64,000 bases of DNA from Xenorhabdus vietnamensis (GCF_002127535.1 NZ_MUBJ01000022.1:1-64000); one strand, 5' to 3'; shown: positions 42,162-52,050, numbered from the stretch's first letter. Notes: a model not told the origin generated them from the sequence alone. A program made the numbers and translations.

Positions 42162-42233
42162 ATTAAGGATATGCAGGAGCCTGGCGTATTCATGCCATTT
42201 GTTTAAAACGATAATGTGTTTAGAAAGCGGTAA

Positions 42234-42572
42234 TTACTTAGACAGTGTCAGGTACTTTGGAAACTGACTGACAACAACCTTTATATGATTCATCGTCTTA
42301 ATCAGAGCCTGTTTTTCCTCTTGGGTAAAATGGTTGAATTCACTATCGTGGCGGAAACGCGGGATATTCGCCAAATAGAAAATGGCCGATAACGCCCGTG
42401 TATTCTCTTCGTAATGGTTGTCTCTTTTATCCCGCATGTCAGCAAAAAATCGATTCAATTCCTTTTCATTGTCACCCCAGTATGTCGCCCTGATCCTCGA
42501 CAGGTGATTCAATCCTTCCAGTCGTTGACCGAGGTTAATCTGGGCAAACTTCTCTTTTTCAGTGTTCGCCAT
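42234..42572 (-). CDS. phage-associated DUF5347-type protein
   Basis: A 112-residue protein beginning MANTEKEKFAQINLGQRLEG and continuing LNHLSRIRATYWGDNEKELN, RFFADMRDKRDNHYEENTRA, LSAIFYLANIPRFRHDSEF. It resembles the DUF5347 proteins found in early regions of phages of Xenorhabdus, Photorhabdus and Proteus; function unknown. The start at 42572 follows GAGGG. It is the first gene of the early operon, divergent from the repressor, so possibly a regulator in the position of cox/apl. Confidence 0.7.
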   Translation of the reverse strand: MANTEKEKFAQINLGQRLEGLNHLSRIRATYWGDNEKELNRFFADMRDKRDNHYEENTRALSAIFYLANIPRFRHDSEFNHFTQEEKQALIKTMNHIKVVVSQFPKYLTLSK

Positions 42573-42825
42573 ATTTTCCCTCAACATTTTCTTACGAAAC
42601 GATCCTCAACGATTTCATGCTATTTCCAACTACTTCCACCATTTCAAACAGCTTATCCATCCTCAATAATTTCCTAAATGTTTCGATATCAGGCATAAAG
42701 ATTGAAATCCGGACGTTCATGATGCAATATCTCTCAATGGTTTTCGGCTTAACCAATTCGGGCTCATCATTGATCTCATTTCGAGAGCAATTATGGGATA
42801 CTAATAGCTACTATCTGTACTGTCA
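42573..42825. promoter_or_regulatory. divergent early/repressor control region
   Basis: This 253-bp spacer separates the repressor (right) and the DUF5347-A operon (left). The lysogenic and early promoters and the CI operators must lie here. TGATCTCATTT (about 42771-42781) recurs in inverted form as TTGAGATCAAA at 42842-42852 and is a candidate half-site pair. Confidence 0.45.
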
Positions 42826-43446
42826 ATGAAAAATACCAATATTGAGATCAAAATGGGGGCCGATAGTGGGGGAAGACCTGCTATTGAGCGCCTTGTCCGC
42901 GCGTATGGGTTTAAATCACGCCAAGCCCTGAGTGACCACTTGGGCGTTTCTAAAAGCACGATGGCAAACCGCTACCTTCGTGATAGCTTTCCAGCGGATT
43001 GGATCATCCAGTGTAATCTCGAAACTGGCGCTTCACTACTGTGGTTGAGCACAGGTCAGGGGGAAATGTTTCCAGATGGAGAAAATGGTAAAAAAACGGA
43101 ACGATTGGAAGATATCATTGCTCCATCTATCCCTCGTGTAAAATTATCAGGTGGTAAGCTCAATGAAGCCAGCCCTGTGATTTTGGATAGTGAATTGATT
43201 CCTAAGGAACTCACAAATTCGCTGATTATTGATGATGGTATCTCATGGTATCTGCTGGATACTCAGGAAGACAATATTCAAGACGGCTTATGGCTAGTGG
43301 ATATTGAGGGTATGCACAGTATCAAAAAGATTGCCAAAATTCCAATCAGCAAGATTCGGGTCAGCGATAGCGATGTCACTTTTGATTGTTCAATCAGCGA
43401 CATCAAATTCATCGGCCGTGTTGTTTTGGTCATATCCAGGCAATAA
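42826..43446 (+). CDS. CI-type phage repressor (186 family)
   Basis: A 206-residue repressor with an N-terminal HTH (about 20-60: IERLVRAYGFKSRQALSDHL, GVSKSTMANRYLRDSFPADW) and a C-terminal oligomerisation domain (about 100-206) as in coliphage 186 CI. Like 186 CI it lacks an obvious LexA-type self-cleavage site. Induction may therefore go through the LexA-controlled genes at 39541-40054, as the Tum antirepressor does for 186. It is the right-hand gene of the remnant. Confidence 0.85.
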   Translation: MKNTNIEIKMGADSGGRPAIERLVRAYGFKSRQALSDHLGVSKSTMANRYLRDSFPADWIIQCNLETGASLLWLSTGQGEMFPDGENGKKTERLEDIIAPSIPRVKLSGGKLNEASPVILDSELIPKELTNSLIIDDGISWYLLDTQEDNIQDGLWLVDIEGMHSIKKIAKIPISKIRVSDSDVTFDCSISDIKFIGRVVLVISRQ

Positions 43447-43536
43447 TAATCCGACATAAAACGGTTTCCATCAAGGTCATCTCTGCCCATAAGGGTAACC
43501 TTGATGGCATTCAATCATTCTCGCATCATGCCTGAC

Positions 43537-44085
43537 TTACATAAAGCCTGAACGCAAAAGCCGATACAAAACATGTTCCCTCAATGGATGGTTTCTTTCC
43601 AAGCCGGGATGCAGAAATGTTTTTTCATCTCTGATCATGCCCAGTTTTTTCATAACACTCTCCGAGCGATAATTAGAGACCGTAGTGAAAGCCACAACTT
43701 CTTCCAGTCCGATTTCCCTGAATGCGAAATCAAAAACTCTGTGAGCCGCTTCACAGGCATAGCCTTGACCCCAAAATGGTTTATCCAGCCGCCAACCTAT
43801 TTCAACAAAAGGAGAAAATGGAAATTCAATATTTGGGATATTCAACCCCACAAAACCAATAAACTCACCACTCTGTTTTAGTTCAACCGCCCATAATCCC
43901 CAACCCCCCTGAGTTTCAAATTTGCGAATACAATTATCAATAAAAGTATTGCTCTGCTCTTCAGTCAGTGTACTGGGGAAAAACTCCATCACTTCATGAT
44001 CACTATTCAGACGGAAGAAAGGTTCTCTATCTTCTTTCTTCCAAGCTCGCAGATACAACCTTTCTGTTTCCAATTCAACAATCAC
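43537..44085 (-). CDS. GNAT N-acetyltransferase (RimJ/RimL type)
   Basis: The 182-residue protein has the GNAT_3 layout: ELETERLYLRAWKKEDREPF at the start, EIGWRLDKPFWGQGYACEAA with the acetyl-CoA loop, and TTVSNYRSESVMKKLGMIRD. Relatives acetylate ribosomal proteins or small amines. It is a host gene next to the prophage boundary. Confidence 0.9.
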   Translation of the reverse strand: MIVELETERLYLRAWKKEDREPFFRLNSDHEVMEFFPSTLTEEQSNTFIDNCIRKFETQGGWGLWAVELKQSGEFIGFVGLNIPNIEFPFSPFVEIGWRLDKPFWGQGYACEAAHRVFDFAFREIGLEEVVAFTTVSNYRSESVMKKLGMIRDEKTFLHPGLERNHPLREHVLYRLLRSGFM

Positions 44086-44157
44086 AACGCCTCTTTAATA
44101 TTCAGGGAAAAGTTAATCAGCAATATCTCATAATTGGATGCAGGATATAAAAATAAA

Positions 44158-44189
44158 ACTGCCGGAAAATGGTATTATTTTCCGGCAGT
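44158..44189 (-). terminator. terminator after the bactofilin gene
   Basis: ACTGCCGGAAAAT (44158-44170) and ATTTTCCGGCAGT (44177-44189), a perfect 13-bp stem with a 6-nt loop. T-rich sequence follows on the minus strand. Confidence 0.88.
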
Positions 44190-44220
44190 AAAACTTGAGT
44201 TTTTATTTTAAAAGCGGTTA

Positions 44221-44889
44221 TCAAGCACTGTTTTTTGCTTTTGATTTATCGCCTTGATTGTCTCTTATGGAAACAACCCGCTCCATCTCTGATTTTTTCT
44301 TATTCTCAACCTGTTCAGACTGACCAACAAATAGCCCGCCACGTCGAATTGACATACTGCCGCAACGGCTAATGCCTCGTAACTCGCCATGCTCGAGGAT
44401 ATCCAATGTTTCCGCACAGCATGTACCTTCAACATGACCATCAATGATAATTTCAGGTGCATTCAGCTCACCTTCCACTTTGCCAGCGTGCATAACACGA
44501 ATAGCACCACCTTTAACATGGATATTACCAATGACTTTACCCCAGATCTGAATATCCCCTTCCATTTCTATATCACCCTTGAATACAGAGTTTTTTGCAA
44601 TAATGGTATTGGGGCGAATCTCAGCTTCAGGTAATTTTTTCTCTTCAGGCTTTATGCCCATAGCTGATGTTGTAGAACTGATAACTGGTGCTTCTGTTGT
44701 TTTTTTTCCAAACATAGCGTTTATTCTCAATTTCATATTCGTAAAGTAAAACACTAAGGCTAAAAAAGATAAAATTGCTGTTATGGCACAACTAACATGA
44801 GCACCATACAGATATAGTCCCAATGTAATTCCCCAAAGAAACCATACACTGTATAAAAAAGCATTATCTGCAAAACGATACTTTCTCAT
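44221..44889 (-). CDS. CcmA-like membrane-anchored bactofilin
   Basis: The 222-residue protein has two N-terminal membrane helices (about 10-50: FLYSVWFLWGITLGLYLYG, CAITAILSFLALVFYFTN) and a bactofilin domain (about 90-190) of short right-handed beta-helix turns (NTIIAKNSVFKGDIEMEGDI, IWGKVIGNIHVKGGAIRV, DGHVEGTCCAETLDILEHG). The architecture equals CcmA of Proteus mirabilis, which affects cell curvature and swarming. Single gene with its own terminator. Confidence 0.88.
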   Translation of the reverse strand: MRKYRFADNAFLYSVWFLWGITLGLYLYGAHVSCAITAILSFLALVFYFTNMKLRINAMFGKKTTEAPVISSTTSAMGIKPEEKKLPEAEIRPNTIIAKNSVFKGDIEMEGDIQIWGKVIGNIHVKGGAIRVMHAGKVEGELNAPEIIIDGHVEGTCCAETLDILEHGELRGISRCGSMSIRRGGLFVGQSEQVENKKKSEMERVVSIRDNQGDKSKAKNSA

Positions 44890-46116
44890 ATTTTTCTCGT
44901 TTTTGTAGTTTTTTCTTATATTTCATCAGCAAATATATCTATGCATATGCCTTAGCAGGTAATAGAAAACAGGCCGTGAAAACACATTCCATCATTGTAC
45001 AAGTATAAAAAACAATCTACCAAACTATAACAGAGGCATTTATAGCGTTATTACACGGATAAAGCTCTCATTTGAGTTTAATCCTCTAAATAGCCATCGA
45101 ATTATCTCACATTTATTAAATAATAAAATCCAGCAAGATAAATTTAATCTCCTATTTTCAGTTACAAAAATCATATAATTTCATAATTTCATAACAACTA
45201 ACACAAAGCATTAATAAATCCATATCATATTAGGGACATTAGGTTTCTGGTTGTAGTGTGATGACAAAGGAATACTTAACGCAGGAGGTTAGATAACCCA
45301 ATTAAATAGCCATCCTATTTATTGCTATTTTCTTACAAACCAATTAAATAAGAATTGGTCTTGATGATGAAAAAAGTAAATGTCTATCTGGATAGGTTAA
45401 TTTTTACCTTTGAAAAAAGTATGATCTAATTTTTAAATCAACCAAATAGTGTTTTAATGTTAACTATTATGAATATACATGAATAATTTTTAGTTAAAAC
45501 TCACTTAGTGAATAAATTTACAATCCCTCCATTTTGTTAACCTTACCTCTCAAGACTGGAATGCATTAAAAAAATAAATTGGCTTACACTTTAACATTGC
45601 TTATAAAACATAATTTATTGACATTTACTTATTAAAGTATAGAGGCATAAAACCATTTATAGCCAAAATATAAGAAACACCTTAAAATCAAAGAATTAAA
45701 ATAAAAATAATTTATAATATTTCAAACAAAAAGAATTTTAAGAAATATAAACCAATAAGGAATAACACATAAAAATCAATAAATTATTCCGGTGTTAACA
45801 ATAATCCGAATGCAACCACATAAACATTAATAAACACAAGGTAAAAAATAAACAAACCATTTTCAATCACAAAAATCCTCACTTAAACCTAACACAAATA
45901 TTTATTTAGATATATAATACAAAAAATTATTTAATTGATGTTAGACATAAAATATCAAGAGCTTTCAATGCTGTTTAAATCGGCACTAAGTTTTATCGAG
46001 ATAATCCAAGTGTCATAGGGGGAGTTTTTTATTCACACATTAATTAATAAAATAAATACACCATGCACTCATCAAAAAGAATGATTACTCATGATACGGA
46101 AAATTAGGAGTATTAA
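44890..46116. other. 1.2-kb AT-rich spacer before the ExsA-like gene
   Basis: No gene was found on either strand. The region is over 70 % AT with many A-tracts, in keeping with DNA silenced by H-NS. It probably once contained or flanked horizontally acquired genes and now carries the upstream region of the AraC-type regulator. Confidence 0.5.
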
Positions 46117-46932
46117 ATGAAAAGGACGACGGGCTTAAACCAAAAGAGTATTTGCGCGCTCCAATTAACCATGCCGGATTTCAATATTCTGGAACATAAA
46201 CAAAGAGGGTTATATATCTTACTCAATGGTGAAATGGTGTGGAAAGATTGCATAAACACTTATCACATCACATCAAACGAAATCCTTTTTACCCATCCAG
46301 GAAGCTATGCAGCTAAAACCAATACGGAAAGTTGCCAGATATTATGGTTACCCTTACACATGGAGTTTTTACGCAGTTTTTTAAAGCGTTTTGGCTCATT
46401 ATTAAGTCAGATAGAACGACAGGAGTTTCCTGCTCACAGGCTGATTCCTTTTAATCAATTTCCATTGCTGACGGAAAGCATTCGCGGGCTAGCTAACTTA
46501 CTTGCCCATGATTCCCCACCGGCCTTGATTCAACTAAGAGTTGAAGAGTTATTATTACTGCTTTCCTTGGGGAAACAAGGGGCACTGTTAATGTCTATCC
46601 TGCGGAAATTAAGCAACCGTCAGGTAGAACGCCTGCAAATGTTTATGGAAGCTCATTACTTGAAAGAATGGAGATTGAATGACTTTGCACGTGAATTCGG
46701 AATGGGGCTGACTTCCTTTAAGGAGCTTTTTAACAGCGTTTATGGGACTTCACCCAAGGCTTGGATCAGTGAGCAGCGTATTCTTTACGCACATCAATTA
46801 TTACTGAATAGCGAAATGAGCATCGCCGATATTTCATTGGAATCGGGTTTTTCCAGCCAATCTTATTTGGCTCAAAGCTATCGCCGACGTTTTGGTTGTA
46901 CACCTAATCGCGCCAGATACGGCAAAGATTAA
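46117..46932 (+). CDS. ExsA-like AraC-family regulator without a type III secretion locus
   Basis: The 271 residues follow ExsA closely: GLYILLNGEMVW near the start, CQILWLPLHMEFLRSF, LMSILRKLSNRQVERLQMFM, WRLNDFAREFGMGLTSFKEL and RILYAHQLLLNSEMSIADIS, then GFSSQSYLAQSYRRRFGCTP. ExsA activates T3SS genes in Pseudomonas and Photorhabdus. The two AraC HTH motifs lie at about 185-205 and 232-255. No T3SS gene, ExsC, ExsD or ExsE is in the window. Start 46117 has GGAG upstream. It may control other targets, or be a relic of a lost T3SS. Confidence 0.88.
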   Translation: MKRTTGLNQKSICALQLTMPDFNILEHKQRGLYILLNGEMVWKDCINTYHITSNEILFTHPGSYAAKTNTESCQILWLPLHMEFLRSFLKRFGSLLSQIERQEFPAHRLIPFNQFPLLTESIRGLANLLAHDSPPALIQLRVEELLLLLSLGKQGALLMSILRKLSNRQVERLQMFMEAHYLKEWRLNDFAREFGMGLTSFKELFNSVYGTSPKAWISEQRILYAHQLLLNSEMSIADISLESGFSSQSYLAQSYRRRFGCTPNRARYGKD

Positions 46933-47049
46933 TGATGCATTTAGCAACTAAAACTTAGTTCTATACCCCATGAACCAAGGCTTTCCAGTTTTATATAAAC
47001 CTGTTTTAGATCAAACTGAAAAGCCGCAACTACGATTAATCTAATGTAT

Positions 47050-47296
47050 AACCAAAACACACTGCCTTATCTGATTATTTCATACGTTCCATGCCTGATA
47101 GATCATGGATGATCGTTTTTATCGATCAATCTCCCTTGATTGATCTGTGCAACCCATTGGACGGCAGCATCTCATCTCACATATAGTTATGGTGACTCAT
47201 CACTATTTAGAGCTAACCCGACTAAGCTCTAAGTCACCACCAGGGATTTTATATTTGCCGTATCTTATGGCCTGCTCCCGTGCAGGCTTTTTTTTT
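47050..47296 (+). ncRNA. candidate small RNA
   Basis: No protein is supported here. Hairpins appear in series: GATCAATC/GATTGATC (47124-47131, 47138-47145), a long stem GGTGACT...AGTCACC enclosing AGAGCT...AGCTCT (about 47189-47237), and a strong terminator GCCTGC-6-GCAGGC followed by nine T's (47270-47296). A free-standing terminator with structured upstream sequence between AraC-type and queH genes suggests a Hfq-type small RNA. The 5' end is not defined. Confidence 0.45.
47270..47296 (+). terminator. strong intrinsic terminator
   Basis: GCCTGC (47270-47275), GCAGGC (47282-47287), then T9. It is plus-strand and belongs to no annotated protein gene within 330 bp. Confidence 0.88.
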
Positions 47297-47400
47297 GAAA
47301 ATTTATCAGAATACGAAGAAAGATATCTACTACCTGCAAGCCATATGGGAATAGCTGGCAGGCTCGATACTAAAAAGGGAGTAAATCACATTGATAAAAT

Positions 47401-48081
47401 TTAATGCGATTCACAATCATTCTTTTCGCTATCTACACTATAAAAGATCGTACCCAGTTTAATTCTTTCACGACCGGTAGCCAGACGATGGCGATTAGTA
47501 TCCCTAAGAGAATAAACACAACCGCAATATTCCTGCTGATAAAACTCTTCACGTTTGCTGATTTCTATCATACGGGAAGAACCACCTCCCTTACGCCAGT
47601 TGTATTCCCAATACATTAAATCAGGATAATGAGAAGCCGCACGGACACCGCATTCATTGATCTGTTGCATATTTTTCCAACGAGAAATACCAAGTGAACT
47701 GGTAATCACAGGGAAACCATGTTCATGGGCATACAGCGCTGTACGTTCAAAACGCATGTCAAAACACATTGTGCAACGAATACCACGTTCAGGCTCATTT
47801 TCCATACCTTTCGCGCGTGCAAACCAATTATCACGATCATAATCTGCATCAATAAAAGGAATGCCCATCTGCTCCGCAAAACGGATATTTTCATCTTTGC
47901 GCAGTTCGTATTCTTTCAGAGGATGAATATTCGGATTATAGAAAAATATCGTAAAATCAATTCCTGAAGCCAACATTGCTTCCATCACTTCCCCGGAACA
48001 TGGCGCACAACATGAGTGCAACAGCACTTTTTGGTGACCGTTTGGTAGTGGAAGCGGGTTACGCTCATAGTTCAGTGACAT
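47401..48081 (-). CDS. queH: epoxyqueuosine reductase QueH
   Basis: QueH performs the last step of queuosine tRNA modification, reducing epoxyqueuosine. The 226-residue protein (formerly DUF208) has SCCAPCSG (Cys24, Cys25, Cys28), RCTMCFDMR and YCGCVYSL, the cysteine sets that hold a 4Fe-4S cluster and an adjacent iron. It is the non-homologous replacement of cobalamin-dependent QueG. No neighbour is linked. Confidence 0.9.
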   Translation of the reverse strand: MSLNYERNPLPLPNGHQKVLLHSCCAPCSGEVMEAMLASGIDFTIFFYNPNIHPLKEYELRKDENIRFAEQMGIPFIDADYDRDNWFARAKGMENEPERGIRCTMCFDMRFERTALYAHEHGFPVITSSLGISRWKNMQQINECGVRAASHYPDLMYWEYNWRKGGGSSRMIEISKREEFYQQEYCGCVYSLRDTNRHRLATGRERIKLGTIFYSVDSEKNDCESH

Positions 48082-48240
48082 AATATTTCTTACCTGATTC
48101 AGACAATAAAAAATCAGGAAGGGGATAAACTCCCCTCCCTGTGTTTATTGGATAGGCATCTTACCTGTTTCTACTGTCTTGCGACAATCTTTGTACGGTA
48201 ATCTTTGTAAAATCTGTCTTTGTAAAAACACTCAGCCTTC

Positions 48241-48981
48241 TTATACTTCCGGCAGAATCTGCCCACCATCAACAACGATCGTTTGCCCGGTAATGTATTT
48301 TGCTTCATCAGAAGCCAGAAAACAGGCAGTATAACCAATATCTTCAGGTGTTCCCAAAGCCCGCATTGGGGTAGTTTCTTTGATATCATTAAGGAACTCA
48401 TCACCAAATGCAGTTAAGCCTTCAGTCATGATTATGCCTGGCATAACCGCATTAATGGTGATACCTTGCCCCGCATATTCCAATGCAGCACTGCGCATGA
48501 ATCCTAACTGCCCTGCCTTACTGGCACCATAGTGGCTGTAGCCCGAAATACCCGTTATCTCCCCTGTTATTGATGAAGTGATAACAACACGCCCGTAACG
48601 TTGTTTTTCCATGATATTCAGCGCCGCCTGCACTAAGAAAAACGTCCCTTTAAGATTAACGGAATGCACTAAATCCCAATCTTCCACGGTCATATCTTTT
48701 AGATAATGCTGTGGAAAAATACCTGCATTGGAACAAAGAATATCGAGCCTGCCATACTTTTCGACAATCTTATCAACCACGTTTTTACATGCCGCCTGAT
48801 CAGTAACATCAAGAGGAATGAAATCGACTGCTAACTCTTTAGCAATGGCTTCCCCTCTCACTTCATCAGTACCTGCAATAATGGTAACCGCGCCAGCTTG
48901 CTTCAGCACCTTGGCAATACCCTTGCCAATACCTTTGGTTCCACCTGAAATAAAAGCAATCTTTCCCGCTAAATTAAACAT
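48241..48981 (-). CDS. short-chain dehydrogenase/reductase
   Basis: A 246-residue SDR with the cofactor loop SGGTKGIG (12-19), the CSNAG segment (83-87), catalytic Ser near 137, Tyr151 and Lys155 (YSHYGASK) and a C-terminal GQTIVVDGG. It is of classical FabG-like type; the substrate is unknown. It is divergent from the acyl-CoA ligase gene at 49241, separated by an AT-rich 260-bp spacer, so the two may serve one small pathway. Confidence 0.88.
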   Translation of the reverse strand: MFNLAGKIAFISGGTKGIGKGIAKVLKQAGAVTIIAGTDEVRGEAIAKELAVDFIPLDVTDQAACKNVVDKIVEKYGRLDILCSNAGIFPQHYLKDMTVEDWDLVHSVNLKGTFFLVQAALNIMEKQRYGRVVITSSITGEITGISGYSHYGASKAGQLGFMRSAALEYAGQGITINAVMPGIIMTEGLTAFGDEFLNDIKETTPMRALGTPEDIGYTACFLASDEAKYITGQTIVVDGGQILPEV

Positions 48982-49240
48982 GGCATTTCCTTTTGTATTA
49001 GTTGATAGAGTTTTTCTGTTACATCAAATATAATTTTTTCAATTTATTTTCAAACGTTTATTAATGCAAGCTCAATAAATAAAAACTGCGTGTTAAAAAA
49101 CATAAAATAAAGTAATGTTACTTACATGAAAAAACATCACCCCTTAAATTAACCGGACATTGATTATTTTTCTGTCAAAGATTATTTTTAAAGAATAATG
49201 GGAATATTTTTAAAGAAGATAATAATATGAGGTGAAAAAT

Positions 49241-50848
49241 ATGACTCTCGATAATTCATTCTTAAATGAATATACCGGTACTGCCTTATCACCGATTTTG
49301 TTTCTGAAAAGAGCTGTATTAAGCAATGGTAATGCTATAGCTGTTATTGATGGAAAGCAACGTTGGACTTGGCGCCAATATGCCAATCGCTGTGAAAAAA
49401 TTGCTATCTCTCTCCAACAAATGGGAGTTGATAAAGGAAGCGTAGTCTCAGCCCTTTTACCAAATATCCACGAATTACTTGAATTGCATTTTGCCATCCC
49501 TCTATCTGGCGGCATTCTCAATGCCTTGAGCACCCGAACAGATACAGCCACATTAAATTTTATCTTTGCAAAACTGAGCCCCAAAATATTATTTATTGAT
49601 AGAAGCTTCCTTCCTCTATTAAATAATATTACTTTCAATAATCCAATTAAGATAATTATTGTTGATAAACACGAAACAACTATTCCCATACATTCTGACG
49701 GATATGAATATATGCCTTATGAATCACTGATAACCGAATATTCATCAAAGGCACTATCTCTTCCTCAAATTGATGAACAAGCAGCTATTAGTATCAATTC
49801 CACTTCGGGTACCAGTGGACAACCTAAATTGGTTGTTTATTCCCACCGTGGGGCATTTTTAAATGCCATTTCCAATATTCTGGATTGGGACATGCCCAAA
49901 AACCCCATCTTTTTATGGACTCTTCCCATGTTTCACTGCAATGGCTGGTGTTTCCCATGGACAATTGCGGCACGGGCGGGTACACACACCTGCATGAGAA
50001 AGTTTGATGCAGAGGAAGCAATGCAACTTATACAGGAACATAACGTAACACACTATTGTGGAGCGCCGATTGTTCACTATTCTTTAGGCAAGATAGCACA
50101 AAAGTCTGGCAAACATTTTGCTGGCCGCGTTTATGGCCTTATTGCTGGCGCTCCACCTACAGAAATGGCGTTTTCACTGATGGATGAGGTAGGTATCAAT
50201 GTAACGCATGTCTATGGCCTGACCGAAACTTATGGCCCTGTGGTTGTCTGCGAAAACAAACATGAATGGCAAGCACTGCCAAAATCAGAAAAAATCTTAA
50301 AGAGAATGCGTCAGGGCATTGCCTCCAATTTGCAGGGTCAAGTTAGCGTGATTGATGAAAATAGCCGACAGGAAGTGCCTTTTGATGGCAAAACCATTGG
50401 TGAAATCGCTGTTCGCGGTAATATTGTGGCAGCTTACGATCCTGTACGTCACGTCACTCCGGAGATCACTAATGAATGGTTTTATACCGGAGATCTCGCT
50501 GTCGTCGATCCTGATGGCTATATCAAAATCATTGATAGAAAAAAAGATATCATTATTTCCGGCGGTGAGAATATTTCCAGCCTTGAACTGGAAAATGCCC
50601 TATCCAGTTACCCCGGTGTTTTGGCAGTTGCCATTGTGGCGAAACCCGATTCTTATTGGGGAGAAGTTCCCCATGCCTTTGTTGAGCTTGATGAAAATGC
50701 ATCAATCACTGAGCAAAAGCTAAATGATTACATTTGTACAGTAGTAGCACGGTATAAACGCCCCAAAGGATATACTTTCTTAACCTTGCCTCGAAATGCC
50801 AATGGTAAAGTTTTAAAAGATCAATTAAGAAAGTACGTCAGAGATTGA
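49241..50848 (+). CDS. AMP-dependent acyl-CoA ligase
   Basis: A 535-residue ANL enzyme with P-loop STSGTSGQPKLV, the VYGLTETYGP motif, WFYTGDLAVVDPDGYIKIID and the C-terminal lysine motif RNANGKVLK. It resembles medium-chain or aromatic acyl-CoA synthetases (AlkK/DitJ-like) rather than an NRPS adenylation domain, since no carrier domain follows. The start at 49241 follows GAGGTG; a GTG three codons upstream overlaps that site. The acid substrate is unknown. It is divergent from an SDR. Confidence 0.88.
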   Translation: MTLDNSFLNEYTGTALSPILFLKRAVLSNGNAIAVIDGKQRWTWRQYANRCEKIAISLQQMGVDKGSVVSALLPNIHELLELHFAIPLSGGILNALSTRTDTATLNFIFAKLSPKILFIDRSFLPLLNNITFNNPIKIIIVDKHETTIPIHSDGYEYMPYESLITEYSSKALSLPQIDEQAAISINSTSGTSGQPKLVVYSHRGAFLNAISNILDWDMPKNPIFLWTLPMFHCNGWCFPWTIAARAGTHTCMRKFDAEEAMQLIQEHNVTHYCGAPIVHYSLGKIAQKSGKHFAGRVYGLIAGAPPTEMAFSLMDEVGINVTHVYGLTETYGPVVVCENKHEWQALPKSEKILKRMRQGIASNLQGQVSVIDENSRQEVPFDGKTIGEIAVRGNIVAAYDPVRHVTPEITNEWFYTGDLAVVDPDGYIKIIDRKKDIIISGGENISSLELENALSSYPGVLAVAIVAKPDSYWGEVPHAFVELDENASITEQKLNDYICTVVARYKRPKGYTFLTLPRNANGKVLKDQLRKYVRD

Positions 50849-50887
50849 TATAAAAAGAATAAAAACGATAATGATGAATCAATAATA

Positions 50888-51358
50888 ATGGAGCAAAATC
50901 ATCGTATGAAAATAAAAATTCAAAAATATAACATCACACAAGAAGATTATATTGTTTTAAGTTTGCATGATGCTGCTTGGAAAAAAGTTTCATCCGGTGA
51001 AAAGAAATACGAATTCCGCCGAAAATTCAGGAGAAAACATACCGTTGCTTTTATTTATGTAACAACTCCCGTCAAAGCAATAAAAGGAGTAATGTTACTT
51101 GGTGAACCTATATCAGGAACTGCCAGACAAATTTCAGATATCGCAGAAAAAGCCATCCCTGGTAATGGAAAATCTGTTTTTGATTATTTTGCAGATAATG
51201 ATTTCGGCTTAGCTATTCCAATTATAAAAGCCATTGAAATACCAGAGGTATCATTGGGTTATTTACGCAAAACACACCATTTTGTAGCACCTCAATTTTA
51301 TTTAAAATTGGATAAAAACAAATCCCTTTACGATGATTTAATTTTGTACATTAAATAA
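50888..51358 (+). CDS. ASCH/PUA-like domain protein
   Basis: The 156-residue protein has YIVLSLHDAAWKKVSSGEKK, YEFRRKFRRK and VAFIYVTTPVKAIKGVMLLG, the pattern of ASCH domains (PUA-like beta-barrels thought to bind RNA; SxH..-I..G-K-YEFR-). A second start at codon 7 (50906) is possible. It follows the ligase gene by 39 bp in the same direction, but a functional link is not evident. Confidence 0.7.
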   Translation: MEQNHRMKIKIQKYNITQEDYIVLSLHDAAWKKVSSGEKKYEFRRKFRRKHTVAFIYVTTPVKAIKGVMLLGEPISGTARQISDIAEKAIPGNGKSVFDYFADNDFGLAIPIIKAIEIPEVSLGYLRKTHHFVAPQFYLKLDKNKSLYDDLILYIK

Positions 51359-52050
51359 AAATTAACATCAGGTAAGGCTTGAGATAGGTTTTGCATAACC
51401 GACACGATTAACTTACCTGACCTTCATTGCAATATTTCCTGATCTCTCAAATTTTTCAAGTTGCTGCTTGGTTAGTCGTGCACAGACTCAGAAGCCATTG
51501 AATACAATTATAATTAAAAATTATGCATTCAATTAAATAATATCATAGAGTGATTTATAAATCAGATGAAAATAAATTCATACTGAATAATACAACCATA
51601 TAAATCAGTGAAAAAACAACTCCATTTAATACATTACAAATAACGTAATAAAATATTACCTTCTCACAAACACTTTTCTGCCATCACAATAACCCACGGA
51701 CACTAAAGATAAAAATAGAAATTTAATAAACAGCAAAAATAAAAATACTTACAAGGAAAATTTAACCAACACAATTTATTGTGCTACATTAACCATGGAA
51801 AAATAAATAAGAAAATACCATGAAATATTCTAATAAACATGATTTATAACCAATACGTCCAAAATACAATTTAAATAAATTTTATCATGATAAATTTATT
51901 TTTTTATGAGATTCTTTTTATGGTTTAGCTTTTATATGTTTTTGTTATTATATAGTCCGTAAGCAGCTTATAGGATGAAGTGTTGGGCCCAGTGTTATGT
52001 TTGTCGCGTATATAAATATGCTAATTACGTTAACTAATGAGGGTACTACA
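51359..52050. other. AT-rich spacer upstream of the PixA-like gene
   Basis: TCAGGTAAG (51369-51377) and CTTACCTGA form a spaced 9-bp inverted repeat after the ASCH gene. The remainder is AT-rich with a weak copy of the TTTTTCAAGTTGC dispersed-repeat motif near 51455. The promoter of the PixA-like gene must be in its right part; TATAAT-like boxes are too many to choose between. Confidence 0.45.

Noticed and set aside
25923-43446. Complete P2-like prophage
   Set aside because: No integrase, terminase, portal, capsid or scaffold gene and no R/S tail-completion genes were found; the remaining genes fit a tailocin.
44890-46116. Possible genes in the 1.2-kb spacer before the ExsA-like gene
   Set aside because: All frames are short and interrupted on both strands.
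47147-47404. An 85-residue open frame after the ExsA-like gene
   Set aside because: It runs through the strong terminator at 47270-47296, has no ribosome site and no protein-like composition.
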